A DNA stretch of 64,000 bases, from contig NC_132896.1 of assembly GCF_030463535.1 (NCBI RefSeq), positions 20,751,709 through 20,815,708 of the forward strand. The letters run 5' to 3'. The notes under the pieces were generated by a model that did no database searches, was not told the origin of the DNA, and saw only the letters and a list, made by a program, of their open reading frames with translations. Each line of letters opens with the position of its first letter. The stretch's first letter is position 1. Source of the DNA: Salminus brasiliensis. Taxonomy: Eukaryota > Chordata > Actinopteri > Characiformes > Bryconidae. The position numbers and the translations under genes were made by a program. Below are positions 11,305 through 24,039 of this stretch, piece after piece.

Positions 11305-13590
11305 CATGCAAATGTTTGGGCACCCCTGGTCATAATATCTGTTACTGTTAACAGTAAGGATTAACAGTAGTGCGTAAAAGATTCATATTTTCAACGTTTG
11401 AACTAAGTTGCGTGTATCCTTTTTGTTTTAGACAATTTTAGAGTGAAAAAGAAAAGGAGCACCATGCAAACTTTTGGGCACCCCAAAACATGTAAGGTCT
11501 TAGATATTGTTTACCAAGGTCTCAGACCCTAATAAGCTTCTTAAGGTGATGCAATTTTGTTTTTTGCAAAGCTTTAGAAATCAACCACCAGCAGCCTCTA
11601 AGCCTCTAAGCAGATAAAATCACACAGTAGGAGAAGGCTATAAGTAGACAGGAAAGTGTTTTCAGCTAGCCATTTCAGTTTGTAGGCTAATTGATAACCA
11701 GCAATGAACAGAAATTGCTGATGTCTGGAAGACCCGAGTGAAGTGCTTGTAGGATTGCTAATAATGCAAATTAAAGTCCCATTTGACTGCAAAAAGGAAG
11801 AATTAGCAGACTTTGGATTGGTGGTGAACTGATCTACTGGCTGCTCTTCCCTGACCTTTAAAAGTCATTAAAAAAACACTGGAGTGTGTTCTCACAACAG
11901 AATTCACTGCTAGACTGTTTTAAAGGAACATCGAAACCAGCCTGATACATTTTGGAAGTCCTGTCCTGTGGACAGAAGAAGTTAAAATAGTGTGTGTAAT
12001 AAAGTGCGTTCCTAGACCCAGCAGGATGCTGTGGCAGGGGACAGACCTTGTGTCGGGCAAATGGTCCAAGTAACTGGAATTCATACAGTGGCAATAAGAG
12101 TTTTTTTCCCGGTCACCTTTATTTACACACCAATACTCAGGAATATTTACATGCACACACAACAAACAAAAACAAACCAAAGACAAAACAAAACGGTGTC
12201 TACAACTAGAAAATTAACCAATGGCTGCGAAGTCATACAGGTTTTCCACTCAGTCTTTCCACTCTTGTACCATGCAGCAAGAAGGGACCTCCCATACCCT
12301 CCAGTAACAGTGCTTATATTTGGGGTGCTCCTCCTCTGTAAAGGGAAACTTTACATCATCACAGTGGGCCTTTGGCAAAGGCACTTGGAACTGGGAACAT
12401 TTCACTGGTAGAAGAATAAATGAATTCAATTAAATATCAGCAAATACTTAAAGCAAACATCACACTGTCAGTGAAAAAGCTGCCAATGAAAAGAAGATGA
12501 CTTTTACAGCAGGATAAGCAAACACATCTTTAAATCCACACTGAACTACCTGAAAGCTTTGCCATGACCCTCACAGTCCCCCAACTTAAACATCACTTAA
12601 AAAGTGTGGCTAGACCTCAAAAAGAGCAGTGCATGCAGGACATCTCAGTAATCTCACAAAACTAGAAGACTTTTGCAAGTGTTATACCTACAATTTCAGG
12701 TTATGCAAAAAGCCATAAATAAACTACACAATTAAAACAAGTATAAATTATACAAATTATATTTACAAGCCTACATGCTGTTACATGCTGATGGTCTAAA
12801 CCTGCTTTAGTGCAAGAGTAATGAAGGTAGTACGCGGCTAGCCAGGCTAGTTTCAGGTGGAATTTGTACACGTGACCAAAAGATCGTTTCAGGATTCATG
12901 CAATGTGTGATGAATTTAGTTTGACCATCAAACATATGAACGAATTACTGACGCAACCAAGAAAGCAGAAATCAACTGATTTGAACTGAGAATGTTACAA
13001 AGCATGTATTACCTGTATTACCAAAACCTAAACTTAACTTAACTACACTTAACCATAATTCTAACGTTTACCTAACCCTCCCGAAACTTTACCACAGGAG
13101 AATCGTACCGTTTCTGCAGGAGTTTTCCATTACAGGAGTTCATCCAGTACTTCCTTTTTTAGAAGTTCCATAACTAGGCAAATCAGCATGAACGTACCAG
13201 TGGCTAGGCTATTTCCTCAATTCTTCCTCGGGTACATGGCATACGTGTATTTGGCAAAACAGCACCAGTGGACGGGAACTGTAGTGCAACTATTATAATA
13301 TGTATAAATAGCTGCAAGACAGTCACAACAGAAGAAGTGGACTCTTTGTGTGAATTGTAATATATTTACAACGTATATTTGCGCAAATGTTGAATCCTTT
13401 CCAACTTAAACATCACTTACAAATCTGTGGATAGACCTCAAAAAGGGCCGTGCATAGAGGACAGCCCATGAATCTCACAGAACTAGAAGATTTTTGGAAG
13501 TCTTTTGAAAGCATTTACAAGCTGTGATATTCACTAAGTGCTGACAATGCAGGGAGCATAAAGTTTTGACCTATTTTTTATTTTTAACCT
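11305..13590 (+). mobile_element. Cluster of decayed Tc1-like elements
   Basis: The end ATGTTTGGGCACCCCTGGTC (near 11312) and a second end-like ACTTTTGGGCACCCC (11470) are followed by the region before the transposase. Transposase remnants on the plus strand run from about 12380 to 12690 and carry family signatures (a PMKRR-type stretch, then QQDKQTH) broken by stops. The C-terminal part occurs twice: 12583-12680 and 13402-13500 share GACCTCAAAAAG and AATCTCACA.AACTAGAAGA. The second copy ends AATGCAGGGAGCATAAAGTT. At least two copies are involved and none can be functional. Confidence 0.6.
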
Positions 13591-14189
13591 ATCTTAACCA
13601 ACAATTTGGTTAAGATTCAGCAGGGCTGAGACTGCATATGCCTACATCTTTACCACTTTAGATGTACTCTGAAACAGTTTGGTAGGTTTCTCACACATTC
13701 ACACACTCATTTACAAATATGGTTATTTAAAGAACCAATAGTGATTGCAACACACAAAATACCATTTTTGCACCTCCATTAAGTTTATCAAAGGGAGAAG
13801 AATATGTACCTAACAAACATCAGTTATCTACTGCCAAAGGTTTGATGTACAAGTAGTTTACAAGTTATTTAGTACTAAGTACGTTTTGTACTTTTTACCC
13901 AGATATTGCTTGTTTTTCTTTTCATAGTTCATAGTCATAGTTCATCAAATGAATGATACCTTTTTCTCAGTATGGTTTTAAGCTACTGTACTCACTTCTG
14001 ATGTTCTTGTACTCATGGAAATTAAATTGAAAATTATGTTTCTAAACCATCATTACCTAGTAAACACTGTACTTGTACAACCTCAATATAGACACATGTG
14101 AACAATGTGTCCCCTGAATAACATTTTGTATCCAATTTCCACTGGATCCATTCATTTGTGCTAAAGAGGTACAGTGCTGTGATTAAAAT
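13591..14189. other. AT-rich intergenic DNA
   Basis: Nothing is recognised apart from a short local duplication of TTCATAGTTCATAGTCATAG near 13921. Confidence 0.5.
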
Positions 14190-14670
14190 AAATGCATTTA
14201 ACACACCCTGTATCCCCAGCGATTCTGTGCCTCTTCACATCTGACCTTGGCTTTGACTGGCTGACTGACTCACGGCTTCGTTGTGGCTGCAGGAACGCAA
14301 TCAGAGTGCTAAGACAATGCGTTCTTCTGCCCTGCGCTCCCCTGTGTACCCTCTTCACAGAGCAGCCCTGTTTACCGCCTCTCCAATAGGCCCTTAATTC
14401 CTCTTTTGTGCAGGGAAATGGGAATAGGGAAAGATCCCCCTTGTGAGAGCGCCTGCGATGGATGAAAACTAATGGAATCCATTCAGAGGATGGTGTCTCC
14501 TGTGGAACGCATGCAAACGTTCTGTGTCTGCGGCTCTGACTCCTCTTTCTCAGACACAAAAAGCAATTAGGGCCCAAGCCTCCCAGATGATAGCTCTCGC
14601 TAAGCTGCCTTCCCACAGGCAGCTGCGTCATGCACAGTACTTCATTTCCCAGATCTCCCTGCTTTCTCCG
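14190..14670. promoter_or_regulatory. Candidate conserved non-coding element
   Basis: A non-repetitive, balanced-composition block between AT-rich flanks, with binding-site-like words (GACCTTGGCTTTGACTGG, CCCTTAATTCC, AGCAATTAGGGCC). A 156-codon minus-strand frame (14161-14631) has no recognisable family or domain. Conserved regulatory DNA is the better guess. Confidence 0.28.
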
Positions 14671-16431
14671 ATTGCAAATGAAGAGCTCTTTTGTTGTCTG
14701 AAATGGATGGGATTAACACATACATTGATTGTACTGTACTTGAGTGGTCCACATGCACAGCAGTGCCTCTGTCCATTCCCATAGAGGTTGCTCAAGTTAA
14801 TTTATTTCCAAGTACCACTCAAAAATGATTACAAATCAAAATAACATTAGAAATAGTCTACTAAGAATTCTTTTACCACATGTTAGCCTTTTGAATGAAC
14901 ATGATGATGAGTGAGATAATGTGTAACAAGAGACTCTTACAGACATATGCTGTCACAGGTCTGGTCTCCTGGTCTTCTGGTCCTGGAGTACCCTTCCAAA
15001 GCACACTTCAGCATTGTTCCTTACTTCACTTAATTGACTTCAAAGCAAATAGTTTGAGAGTAAAACACATTGAAAGGTGTGTAAATAGCAGGCAACATGC
15101 AAACAGCAGCATAGGAACATAAATGAAACCAAAAATGTAATCATCCTTTGCTGTTAACTGTAAATTACATTATTGTGGGTTCCCTTGCGTTAGAAAATGA
15201 AAAAATAAAAGAACCCTTGAATGACAAAACTATATTTACCTTGGCAAAGTTAAATAATGAGAGTTTGGTAAATGGAACTGACATATTGTAAACTTCAAAC
15301 ACTGGTTTCTTCACTGAAAAGGAAATCCAGCATTGCCAAAATAAGGCTGTAAAATGGCTGTAAGGCTGTAAGGCTGTAAAAAGTGGTACGCAACAAAGCA
15401 AAAACAAGGTAAACAAACAGAAATCTCTGCTAAGCTAAAAGCTCACTCTAGCCGATGGGCTTTGCTATCTCTAGCTAGCTAATCACACACTGCAGGACCG
15501 TATATTAATACTAATTAGCAAGACTAATAACAATTAGCGATGTTACAGTGCTAAAAACATATATGATACACTAGGTAGCTTCTGTGAGAGCCATAGGTGT
15601 GCTGTAAACCAGCCAATCAGAGCAGAGCTAATTAATTATTCACAAGCCCACCATAAAAGCAAAATCATGTTTAATTTTGTGGCAAAATATCATGATTTTA
15701 AATGGGCATGTCAAATTGCACCTGGGCATTTTTCACCTCTACCAAATCATCACATACTTTCTATTTAGATGTCAAAGATATCAAAGCTTAACCTACTGAC
15801 TACACTCTTTTCAGAGTGTTACATCTCAATCAGACAATGAATAAGCCATAATGAGTTAATAAAAAATGGCACATTTGAGCATGCTAAGAAATAAGGCAGT
15901 TAAACGATAGTGTAGCTGGAAAAGTTGCTCATATGCAAATTGCAGAATGGACTAAGACCCAGATAAAACCTCTGTTCTGCTCTGCTTGCTTCAATAGCTG
16001 CCAGAACTAAGGCAGAGTCTTTTATGCCAAACCAGATATGGCAGATCATTCATCAGCTATGCAAATGTAGCACATAGTATATACATTTATTGCATTCTGT
16101 AATTGAGCAGAACTGTTTCTGGGAGCTGTTTTGTCTATTCTTAACAGGAGCTTTAAGTATATGGCACTTTATGTATGTGTGTGTGAGGTTGTCCTTGAGT
16201 GTGCCAAGCTTGTGAGACGGCGTCCCTCACTAAGCATGGGACAGTGAAGGTCATGGTTGACGATTTTGAGTGTGCTTTAGTCCATCACAGCTCCCATGTG
16301 AATTTTCAGAACAACTTCAGAGCCTCCAACACCTGCAAACAGCTCACCACTTCCTATTTTCCTGTAGAAAAGAGGACAGAGTCAGGGTCAGTCATGGTGC
16401 CTCAGGCCAGGAGATGCAGTTGGCATGACGC

Positions 16432-16433
<2 letters not shown>
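14671..16433. other. AT-rich intergenic DNA with repeat fragments
   Basis: A block at 15600-15740 (CCAGCCAATCAGAGCAGAGC, then ATGGGCATGTCAAATTGCAC) resembles a dispersed fish repeat. (GCTGTAAG)-type duplications occur near 15350-15380. No gene is supported. Confidence 0.4.

Positions 16434-16479
<46 letters not shown>
16434..16479. repeat. (TG)n microsatellite
   Basis: About 22 uninterrupted TG units. Confidence 0.95.
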
Positions 16480-16480
<1 letters not shown>

Positions 16481-17499
16481 ATTTTTGTCCTGAAAACCTG
16501 GGGGAAAAAAACAGAAAACCAACAAAGTCAGGACAAACGAAATGTTCTTGACTTTGTAATGCATTTACACAAAGCTACAGTTCTGTAAAGCTATATTTCA
16601 TGTAAAAGTTAAGGGAGATTGCAATGTTTTTGTTGTTGTTGTTGCATAATTGTTTTCAGAGTTATTCAGAGTGGTTTGGTGTGAAGTCTGGCATTCTAGA
16701 GACACTGTCAGTTTTGGCAATAGTAATTCATGCCTATAAACACTATATCATAAATAGCTGAAACAGGATATGGATATTTTGTCTTCATAACACTTCATAA
16801 CACAGAGATTGTTACAGGGTGTATTGTCCCCAGATAAGGCAAAATAGTCTCCAAATAAAACATATTTTCTGATTTACCACTACTGTACAATTATCAACAT
16901 TACATATAAAAACTCAAATCTAGATTTACTGGTTATTTTGGATTGCATTTAAAATTGATTTTTACATTTAGATTTTTACATTATTTAACTGTAACATCCA
17001 AAGGATTCCCATATTAATGTTACACAATCTAATCTTAAACAATCTTGTGTCCTCGTGAAACAAATCCCCTGACTACTGTTTTATATATAGCTGCTGGAAC
17101 AAAACCATATCTTCAAAATGGGAACTTCCCAAGGAAAGAGACAGAATCTCACATTTTCAAAAATAATGCAAGAAGTGAAAAGATCTTATTCCAGGTATTT
17201 TGGATGATTTATATCAGTCCATTCATCATGAAATGTACAAACATCCTGAAACAAACAGCTTAGACCAGCATAAATTCTGTGTTCATCTAAAATGGTCTAA
17301 ACTGGTGTGTGCTGGTTTTTCTAGCAGGACAGTATAAAGGACAGCTGCCTTTTTTGATGTAAGAATCAAAATACTTGGGATGGTTTCATTATATTAGCAA
17401 GGCTATGTGGTCCGCTACCACATACATACACACTTAACTACACACACACACATGTTTAGGGAACAGAGGTCCCTCAATGTAACAATACTATGTGCAATA
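16480..17499. other. AT-rich intergenic DNA
   Basis: There is no gene or clear element other than the CTGGT-type repeat fragment at 17262-17330. Confidence 0.5.
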
Positions 17500-17542
17500 C
17501 CCCCCCCCCCCCCCCCCCCCCAACACACACACACACACACAC
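17500..17542. repeat. Poly-C followed by (CA)n
   Basis: About 22 C then about 10 CA units. The length of the C run may be imprecise in assembly. Confidence 0.9.
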
Positions 17543-18829
17543 GTGCAATTTAGAGTCATTTGCAATAACCTGTAAATAATATTTCTATTGCTTTTTTCGG
17601 ACGTCGGAGTTGGTAAGTCTCATATAAATATAAGCACAAATATAACACATAAGGGACATACAGTATGACCCCATGTGGGTGTGTGTGTACAGAAGGGACC
17701 TGTTTTACAGCTAATGTCAACATTGTGACAAATTGTTTTGTACTTTGTATGTGCACATTATATCTGAGACACTTTTTGAAAGACATAGGCTCTCTTAGGG
17801 TGTGTGCGCATGCATGTACAAGCATGAGTGTGTATGTGTGCTAGTAAAGGGTGTGTTTGTGTGGGTGTACAGCTGCCACTCCTCCATGCTTCTCGAGTCT
17901 ATTAAGAGGGGCAATTAAACAGAGAATATCTTTCTGTGAGCAGTTAATGAGGTTTAGTCCCAGGAGGAGGCGGCTGATTGGCTGAGACTGCGGACTGGGG
18001 GAAGTCAAGGGCACAGGGTGAAGCAGTGCATTGTGGGAGATGATGACATCGTGCACCAGGAGACTAGTAGGCTTCTACAATCGCAGCCTCCAGGCCTGTT
18101 TGTCTCTCAAGAAAACAAGTGTCTTATAATAGGAAGCAGAAGCGTATATTTATGGCGAGCTGGAGAATGATGGAAACAACTCATGCTGTGGTGCGTTTAT
18201 GTAACCACTGGACAAACAACCTTATTATGACTTTCATAATTGCTTAGGCCTTGCTTGGTTTCATCTGCTTTGTTTTTAAGAAGTGACCCTAATAGATATG
18301 TTACATTTCTGGATCATTGAACTGCAGTGGGTGTTTTGCTCATGTTCCAGTTCCAGACTTAATGTCTTTAAAATGGTACCTTGTAGAAGACAATGCTTCA
18401 GTCTTTATCTTTGATGTATTTACTTAAAGTGAGATTTAGTTTGAAGTCATTTGGAACCATTTCTATTAAGTATAAAAATGGCAAAACTATGGGATTTAAA
18501 TTTTCTCATTCTCAATTTTTAATATTAAATTCTGTAATTGTTTTTAAAGATTCACTGCAAGGAATCACTTAAAATAAAATCAATACTAATATCAAACACT
18601 GATTCCATCCTGTCAGTGCATGCCTGCTGGGAAAAATTCTGCACTAAGGCATCAGGAACTTCTGCAGGTTACACCGAAGAGTATGGAACTTTCCAACATA
18701 AGCCATGCCAAGTATTACAGGTACATTTAGTCTATCTGCTAATGCATTAGAAATTACACAACCCACTGTGGAGGCATAACATGGTCATTTTCCAGTGTGA
18801 TTTAACACTAAAACACATGCCCAATTAAA
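17543..18829. other. Intergenic DNA with one possible regulatory block
   Basis: A repeat-poor, conserved-looking block lies at 17880-18130 (GAGGGGCAATTAAACAGAGA, GTTAATGAGGTTTAGTCCC). The rest is AT-rich with no gene. Confidence 0.3.
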
Positions 18830-19120
18830 AGCACAAAGCCACTTTGTTTAGGGCCCAGTTAAAATGTGAATGATTTTGCATAATATTATGCCTATGAAAT
18901 ATTAACAAATCCTGGGGGGATAAATCTGTTCTTTTAAACATATGCAAATTATTTGATTTTGGTTTTGTGGTTCCTGGTGACTCTCTGAGTTGTGTTTGGA
19001 TAATTAAATGAATATGTGTGGACTTGGAAATGCCAACCTCTCACATCATAGAGGTCCATTTCTGTGGCAATTATGGACCCTTATAAATCAGTGCAAATAA
19101 TTGTGTTCATCATGCTCCAA
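18830..19120. promoter_or_regulatory. Candidate conserved element with an octamer-type site
   Basis: Dense homeobox/POU-like words occur within 290 bases: TTGCATAATATTATGCC, a perfect octamer ATGCAAAT (18943-18950), GATAATTAAATGAATATG and GCAAATAATTG. There is no repeat and no ORF. This fits a vertebrate developmental enhancer but rests on motif appearance only. Confidence 0.35.
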
Positions 19121-19589
19121 AATCTGTTTTTTAACAATACTCAATAATACATCATATTATCAAATCATATTTAAGGACGAATGTAACAAATAAGCTGCAG
19201 CACATTTTAGCACACTTTCCTTTTTTTAACAGTATTTGGTATTTGGTAGTTTACATGCGTTCTTCGTGTAGGTCTTTATGTATTGTATGTATGTGCTTTG
19301 TAATTCAATCTTTGGAGTATTTCTATTGGCTTCTGTATTACCCTAGCTAAACAATGTTATTAGTAAATCTAAACCTAACCCTCACTTCTACAACCAAAAA
19401 CCTTTTGTTCTTTGACCACTTCAAACAAAAGTCTTAAAAACCTCAAGACAACCATACTAATAACCCAAAAGCATTCCTTGTTTTCCCATCTTTCTGGGGA
19501 CATTTGGTCCCCATAAGGAGCTAAATACATGAGCCCATTTTTTGGCTCAATAGCCAATAGCCTTTCTTTTTTTCCACAGGATGCATGCA
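19121..19589. other. AT-rich intergenic DNA
   Basis: A block at 19355-19625 reads like a decayed fish repeat (TTTCTGGGGACATTTGGTCC). No gene is supported. Confidence 0.35.
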
Positions 19590-20350
19590 GGGTTTTGGGG
19601 TCCCCTCCAATTTCATATCCCCACATTTGAGTTTAATTGCCCCTGTAATTGGCTTGTTCTCTGGCTGAGCCTACATTGGGTCTGGGATATTGGCAGGCTG
19701 GTGGCTGAAGTTTGACTGAGTGCCGCCTTAACGCCTGAACTACTGGACCACAGTGTGGACAGAAAAAGGAAATGCTCATGATTCACATAATTCTGTGATG
19801 ATGAGGGGGTGGCATGGGCATTTGTTGTTGCCAATGGAACTTGTTTTTTACTGATGATATGAAAGCTAGCAGCAGCATGAATGCCTACACCTACTGAAGC
19901 ATCTTCAGTGCTCAGTTCCTTCACCTTCCAGAAAGAGAATGGCCCAAACATCTAATTACATCAAAGTGGAATTTTCCAAGACCAAGGAGTGAAGTGTATT
20001 GGACTGACCAAGCAAATCATCCAATCTGAACCCAATTGAGCATGCATTTCATTGACTACATGCTGACTACAAGACTGAGGGCAAGAATGCCCTTAAACAA
20101 GGAACAGAAAAGACTGCATTTGCAAAGAAAAAACTAAATACGATCTAAAAGTCTTTCAATTCTTGTAGTTAGACTTTTCCTCCAATCTTATTTGCACATG
20201 GCCTCTAATTCTGAAATAATCCTTGGCCATTGTGCATGCATGCGCAGCTTGTTTAAGGTTTATCCACAAATGTTTAAATGACCTAATGTTTATGTTTTTC
20301 AGTGGACTGAAATGTTCTGCTGAAGCCCATTGTCAGGACACTTAATGATT
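19590..20350 (+). mobile_element. Heavily decayed Tc1-like remnant
   Basis: Fragments such as AATCATCCAATCTGAACCCA followed by ATTGAGCATGCATTTCATTG (about 20011-20050) match the segment encoding the SPDLNPIEHAF-type motif of Tc1-like transposases. ATGATGAGGGGGTGGCATGG (about 19798) fits the earlier GGGSVMVW-type segment. Multiple stops and gaps make it inactive. Confidence 0.5.
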
Positions 20351-20728
20351 CTTTGACGTATGGAGACTGATAATGCCAGAAGAAGGAGGCGATGACATGA
20401 GATAAGAACTTGTTGTGCTCATCTTCAAGCTGTTGGAGCAGCCAGAGTGGAGCCATTCACAGTCATCAGGGCTGAACGGCAAGATGTTAATTAGACACTG
20501 CTGATGCGGTCATATTGATAGATTTCATTCAATGATTTTTCTGTTTAGTCAGTAGTAGTTTTGATATGTTTTAAAGACCAATCATGGATACCTCTGATAA
20601 TGTAGAGAATGGGAAGTTTTTTTGATTCACATAAAATCTGCATGAAGGTATAATTGCTTCAATAAAGTCTGTGTTAGGTGTGTTCAGTTTGGGGAGAGGA
20701 CACCCAAGGCCGTCAGCCCTTTATCTTG

Positions 20729-20770
<42 letters not shown>

Positions 20771-21099
20771 GGCTGCGACTATTTTACTCTATATATTTAC
20801 CTTATGTTCCTTTTAATATACATTTAATGCACAAACAGTTAACAAGTAAATGTTAATCTTATTAATGTTAAACCTTGACTCATGGTCATTTTTTCAACTT
20901 TATGTGTATCTTGTAAATTACCCAACAGGACTGCGAGGGCCATTCCAAATGATTTAGTGTTCATTGCTTCAGGAAGTCCAATGGAGGATTTTAAGGTACC
21001 CTGTTTGAATCAGTATGAGGTATGAAGCCATCTTCTTCACAGCTTCAGCCTTTTTACTGATGTCCTGACATTTTCATCCAGGATTTGATGTTTGTGTTT

Positions 21100-21105
<6 letters not shown>
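20351..21105. other. Intergenic DNA with a (CT)n run
   Basis: A (CT)n run of about 18 units lies at 20730-20766. Nothing else is recognised. Confidence 0.55.

Positions 21106-21146
<41 letters not shown>
21106..21146. repeat. (TG)n microsatellite
   Basis: About 20 TG units, preceded by an imperfect TGTTTGTG segment. Confidence 0.9.
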
Positions 21147-21149
<3 letters not shown>

Positions 21150-21499
21150 TCTATTCCACCCTTGTATTAATGGTAAACAACTGTTTTAAAAGAGCTCATA
21201 CACTGTCTTATTGTCTTCAAATTAAAAGTGACAGTGTTTTGTAAATCTTACAATTATTGCTTAATTAAAATCATTTGTGTGACACTCCATGTAATGAAAT
21301 ATGCAGTCAAAGCAAAAATGATCCCAATCCTATAATATGTCTAATTTTCCATAGACTGCACTGTGTATAATTTTTAGAGCATGCTGAAATAATTTGTGTT
21401 TATTTGCTGATATTCCAGGATACCCCAACAAACATGAATTCAACGATTTACTCCCTACCATTATCTCATCATAAAGGTCTCAACAAATTTACCTAAACT

Positions 21500-22010
21500 G
21501 CGAAACAACGACTACAGCTTTACCCCCTTAAACCCCCACCACCAGATATTTCCTCCGTTACCACTTTTTCCATCCATTTGGAATTCCCAAATCTCGTCCT
21601 TCCCTAATTACCATATCAACTCAGCCGCCCTTGCATGCCTCACCCCCTTCCCGCCCCCTCTCTCCCCGTTTTCTGTCAGTAAAGCTGCCCCATTAGCCCC
21701 AGTGCAGGAGTGTTAAGAGTAATGGCCCTGCCAATGTGAGAGCCAACACAGGGGAAATAACGCTTCCCTTGCCTGGCCTGGAAACCTCAGTGCAGGGTAA
21801 TGAATCCTTATGAGAGCCAGGCAGGGGGATATTGTTCCCTCGTTTGGGGGGGTGCTGTGGGGGTGGGGGTGAAGATGGGGTGGAGGCGAAGGCGAACGGA
21901 GGAAATTCGCGAGCCGGCGTTGTTTTTGCAAGTCATTAAGTCTGCGTTAATCATCTCGGAGCGTTTTCATAAGTTTGCAGGGGAAATGAAGAGGGATGAA
22001 GGGATGTAGT
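21500..22010. promoter_or_regulatory. Candidate conserved non-coding element
   Basis: A compositionally complex block with TTCCCTAATTACCATATC (21601), ATTAGCCCCAGTGCAGG (21692) and GGGTAATGAATCCTTATGAG (21795), flanked by TG microsatellites and AT-rich DNA. It contains no repeat and no coding signature. Confidence 0.3.
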
Positions 22011-22051
22011 GAGGTAAAGAGGGGAGTGAAGGCAGTGGAGGGAGCTGATTT

Positions 22052-22084
<33 letters not shown>
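22052..22084. repeat. (TG)n microsatellite
   Basis: About 16 TG units after a GGAGCTGATTTG lead-in. Confidence 0.92.
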
Positions 22085-22086
<2 letters not shown>

Positions 22087-22965
22087 TTGGTGTAGAAGTA
22101 GCCTGGCTTCCAGGAACGTTTGTTATGACATCTCTTCTCTGCTGATTAGCTGGAATTGTTGCTAAAGGAGGTCAGCTCAGAGCTTTTTAGCTAGCCCTTG
22201 AGTCTTTGCTGAGATCGCAGTGGCTGGACCGTCTCTGAGCAAACCGCTACAACATCTTTAAGGAGCACTGTGTAAATCTGAATGCCAGCATGTAAGGTTT
22301 CTGGTCTGTGGTTTATGGCGTAGAGTTTTTGAACCAGCCTCAAGGAAGCATTGCTTTAGCTTCATATATGTGTGTTATACTAACCCTGTGTATTTATGAC
22401 ATTCTGTATACTACCCTTGTCCTAAGTGTCAAAAGACAGCCTTCATGGAAGTATGGACAAAGGTGGTGTTTCACTTTCTCTAATGTTTTGGTTATCAAAT
22501 TTCAAGCTGAAAAAAAAATCTTTTCAGTTTCTCTGCTGTTTAACATAGTAGTGGGTCATTTTTGACCCTTAAGACAACACAGGGGTTAATGAATTACCCT
22601 TGATTCTACTTCACACTACACTGTATTATACTTCCATGTTGTAGAGGTCCCAAAATGACTTAACATTTTTTAAACCATTAAACTATAAAAGGTCTTTCCA
22701 ATCCTCACAAGTGCATTTTCCCATTTTAAATATGAAAGGGATTCTACAATGACAACGGAAATCGTGTACAAACTGGTGGGAAGTTGGGTAGCAGTTGAAT
22801 AGCAGTGGTAGTAGCAGTGGAGGACAGTCAGAGAATTAATAAATAGTTTGGGCTTGTTTTGTGTGGAGAGAAGATTGCAGAGGGCTAAAGCAAAAATGAA
22901 TGCAAGATAAAAGGTTACATGGACTTTTTATGTAGTTAAACTGTTTCAAGTACCGTAAATATATA
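22085..22965. other. Intergenic DNA with a decayed repeat end
   Basis: GGGTCATTTTTGACCC (22554-22569) is an exact palindrome followed by TTAAGACAACACAGGGGTTA. This is the typical terminus of a common fish DNA repeat, which probably extends back to about 22300. No gene is supported. Confidence 0.4.
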
Positions 22966-24022
22966 CAGTGGGGGAAAAAAGTATTTAGTCAGTCACTAAT
23001 TGTGCAAGTTCTCCCACTTAAAAAATGAGAGAGGCCTGTAATTGACATCATAGGTAGACCTCAACTATGAGAGACAAAATGAGAAAAAAAATCTGGAAAT
23101 CACATTGTCTGATTTTTAAAGAATTTATTTGCAAATAATGGTGGAAAATAAGTATTTGATCACCTACAAACAAGCAAGATTACTCGCTGTCACAGACCTG
23201 TAACTTCTACTTTAAGAGGCTTCTCTGTCCTCCACTCATTACCTGTATTAATGGCACCTGTTTGAACTCGTTAACAGTATAAAAGACACCTGCTCACAAC
23301 CTCAAACAGTCACACTCCAAACTCCACTATGGTGAAGACCAAAGAGCTGTCGAAGGACACCAGAAACAAAATTGTAGACCTGCACCAGGCTGGGATGACT
23401 GAATCTGCAATAGGCAAGCAGCTTGTGTGAAGAAATCTGCTGTGGGAGCAATGATCAGAAAATGGGAGACCTACAAGACCACTGCTAATCTCCATCGATC
23501 AGGGGCTCCACACAAGATCTCAGCCCGTAGGGGTCAAAATGATCACAAGAACGGTGAGCAACAATCCCAGAACCACACAGGGGGACCTAGTGAATGACCT
23601 CCAGTTCTCAACCCCATAGAAAACCTTTGGAGGGAGTTGAAAGTCTGTGTTGCTGCCGACAGCCCCAAAACATCACTGCTCTAGAGGAGATCTGCATGGA
23701 GGAATGGGTCAACATACCAGCAACGGTGTGTGCCAACCTTGTGAAGACTTACAGAAAAAGTTTGACCTCTGTCATTGCCAACAAAGGATATATAACAAAG
23801 TATTGAGATGAACTTTTGTTATTGACCAAATACTTATTTTCCACCATTATTTGCAAATAAATTCTTTAAAAATCAGACAATGTGATTTTCTGAATTTTTT
23901 TTTCTCATTTTGTCTCTCATAGTTGAGGTCTACCTATGATGTCGATTACAGGCCTCTCTCATCTTTTTAAGTGGGAGAACTTGCACAATTGGTGAATTAC
24001 TAAATACCTTTTTCTCCCACTG
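22966..24022 (+). mobile_element. Internally deleted Tc1-like transposon with long inverted repeats
   Basis: The element is bounded by TA dinucleotides (22964-22965 and 24023-24024). It starts CAGTGGGGGAAAAAAGTATT and ends CTTTTTCTCCCACTG. The terminal inverted repeats are about 200 bases each (22966-23170 and about 23815-24022) and share TGGTGGAAAATAAGTATTTG in inverted form. Between them a transposase N-terminus starts at 23330 ([19 protein letters not shown]) and breaks after about 45 codons. The C-terminal part resumes at about 23605 (ENLWRELK-type region) and ends with TGA near 23810. The central catalytic part is missing, so it is non-autonomous. Confidence 0.85.
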
Positions 24023-24039
24023 TATATTTTTTCATTGTA

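Noticed and set aside
12031-12411. 126-codon frame within the Tc1-like cluster
   Set aside because: Only its last few codons overlap transposase remnants; the rest is decayed element sequence in the wrong frame.
14161-14631. 156-codon minus-strand open frame
   Set aside because: The product is unlike any known protein, a plus-strand frame overlaps it, and the length can arise by chance in a GC-richer block.
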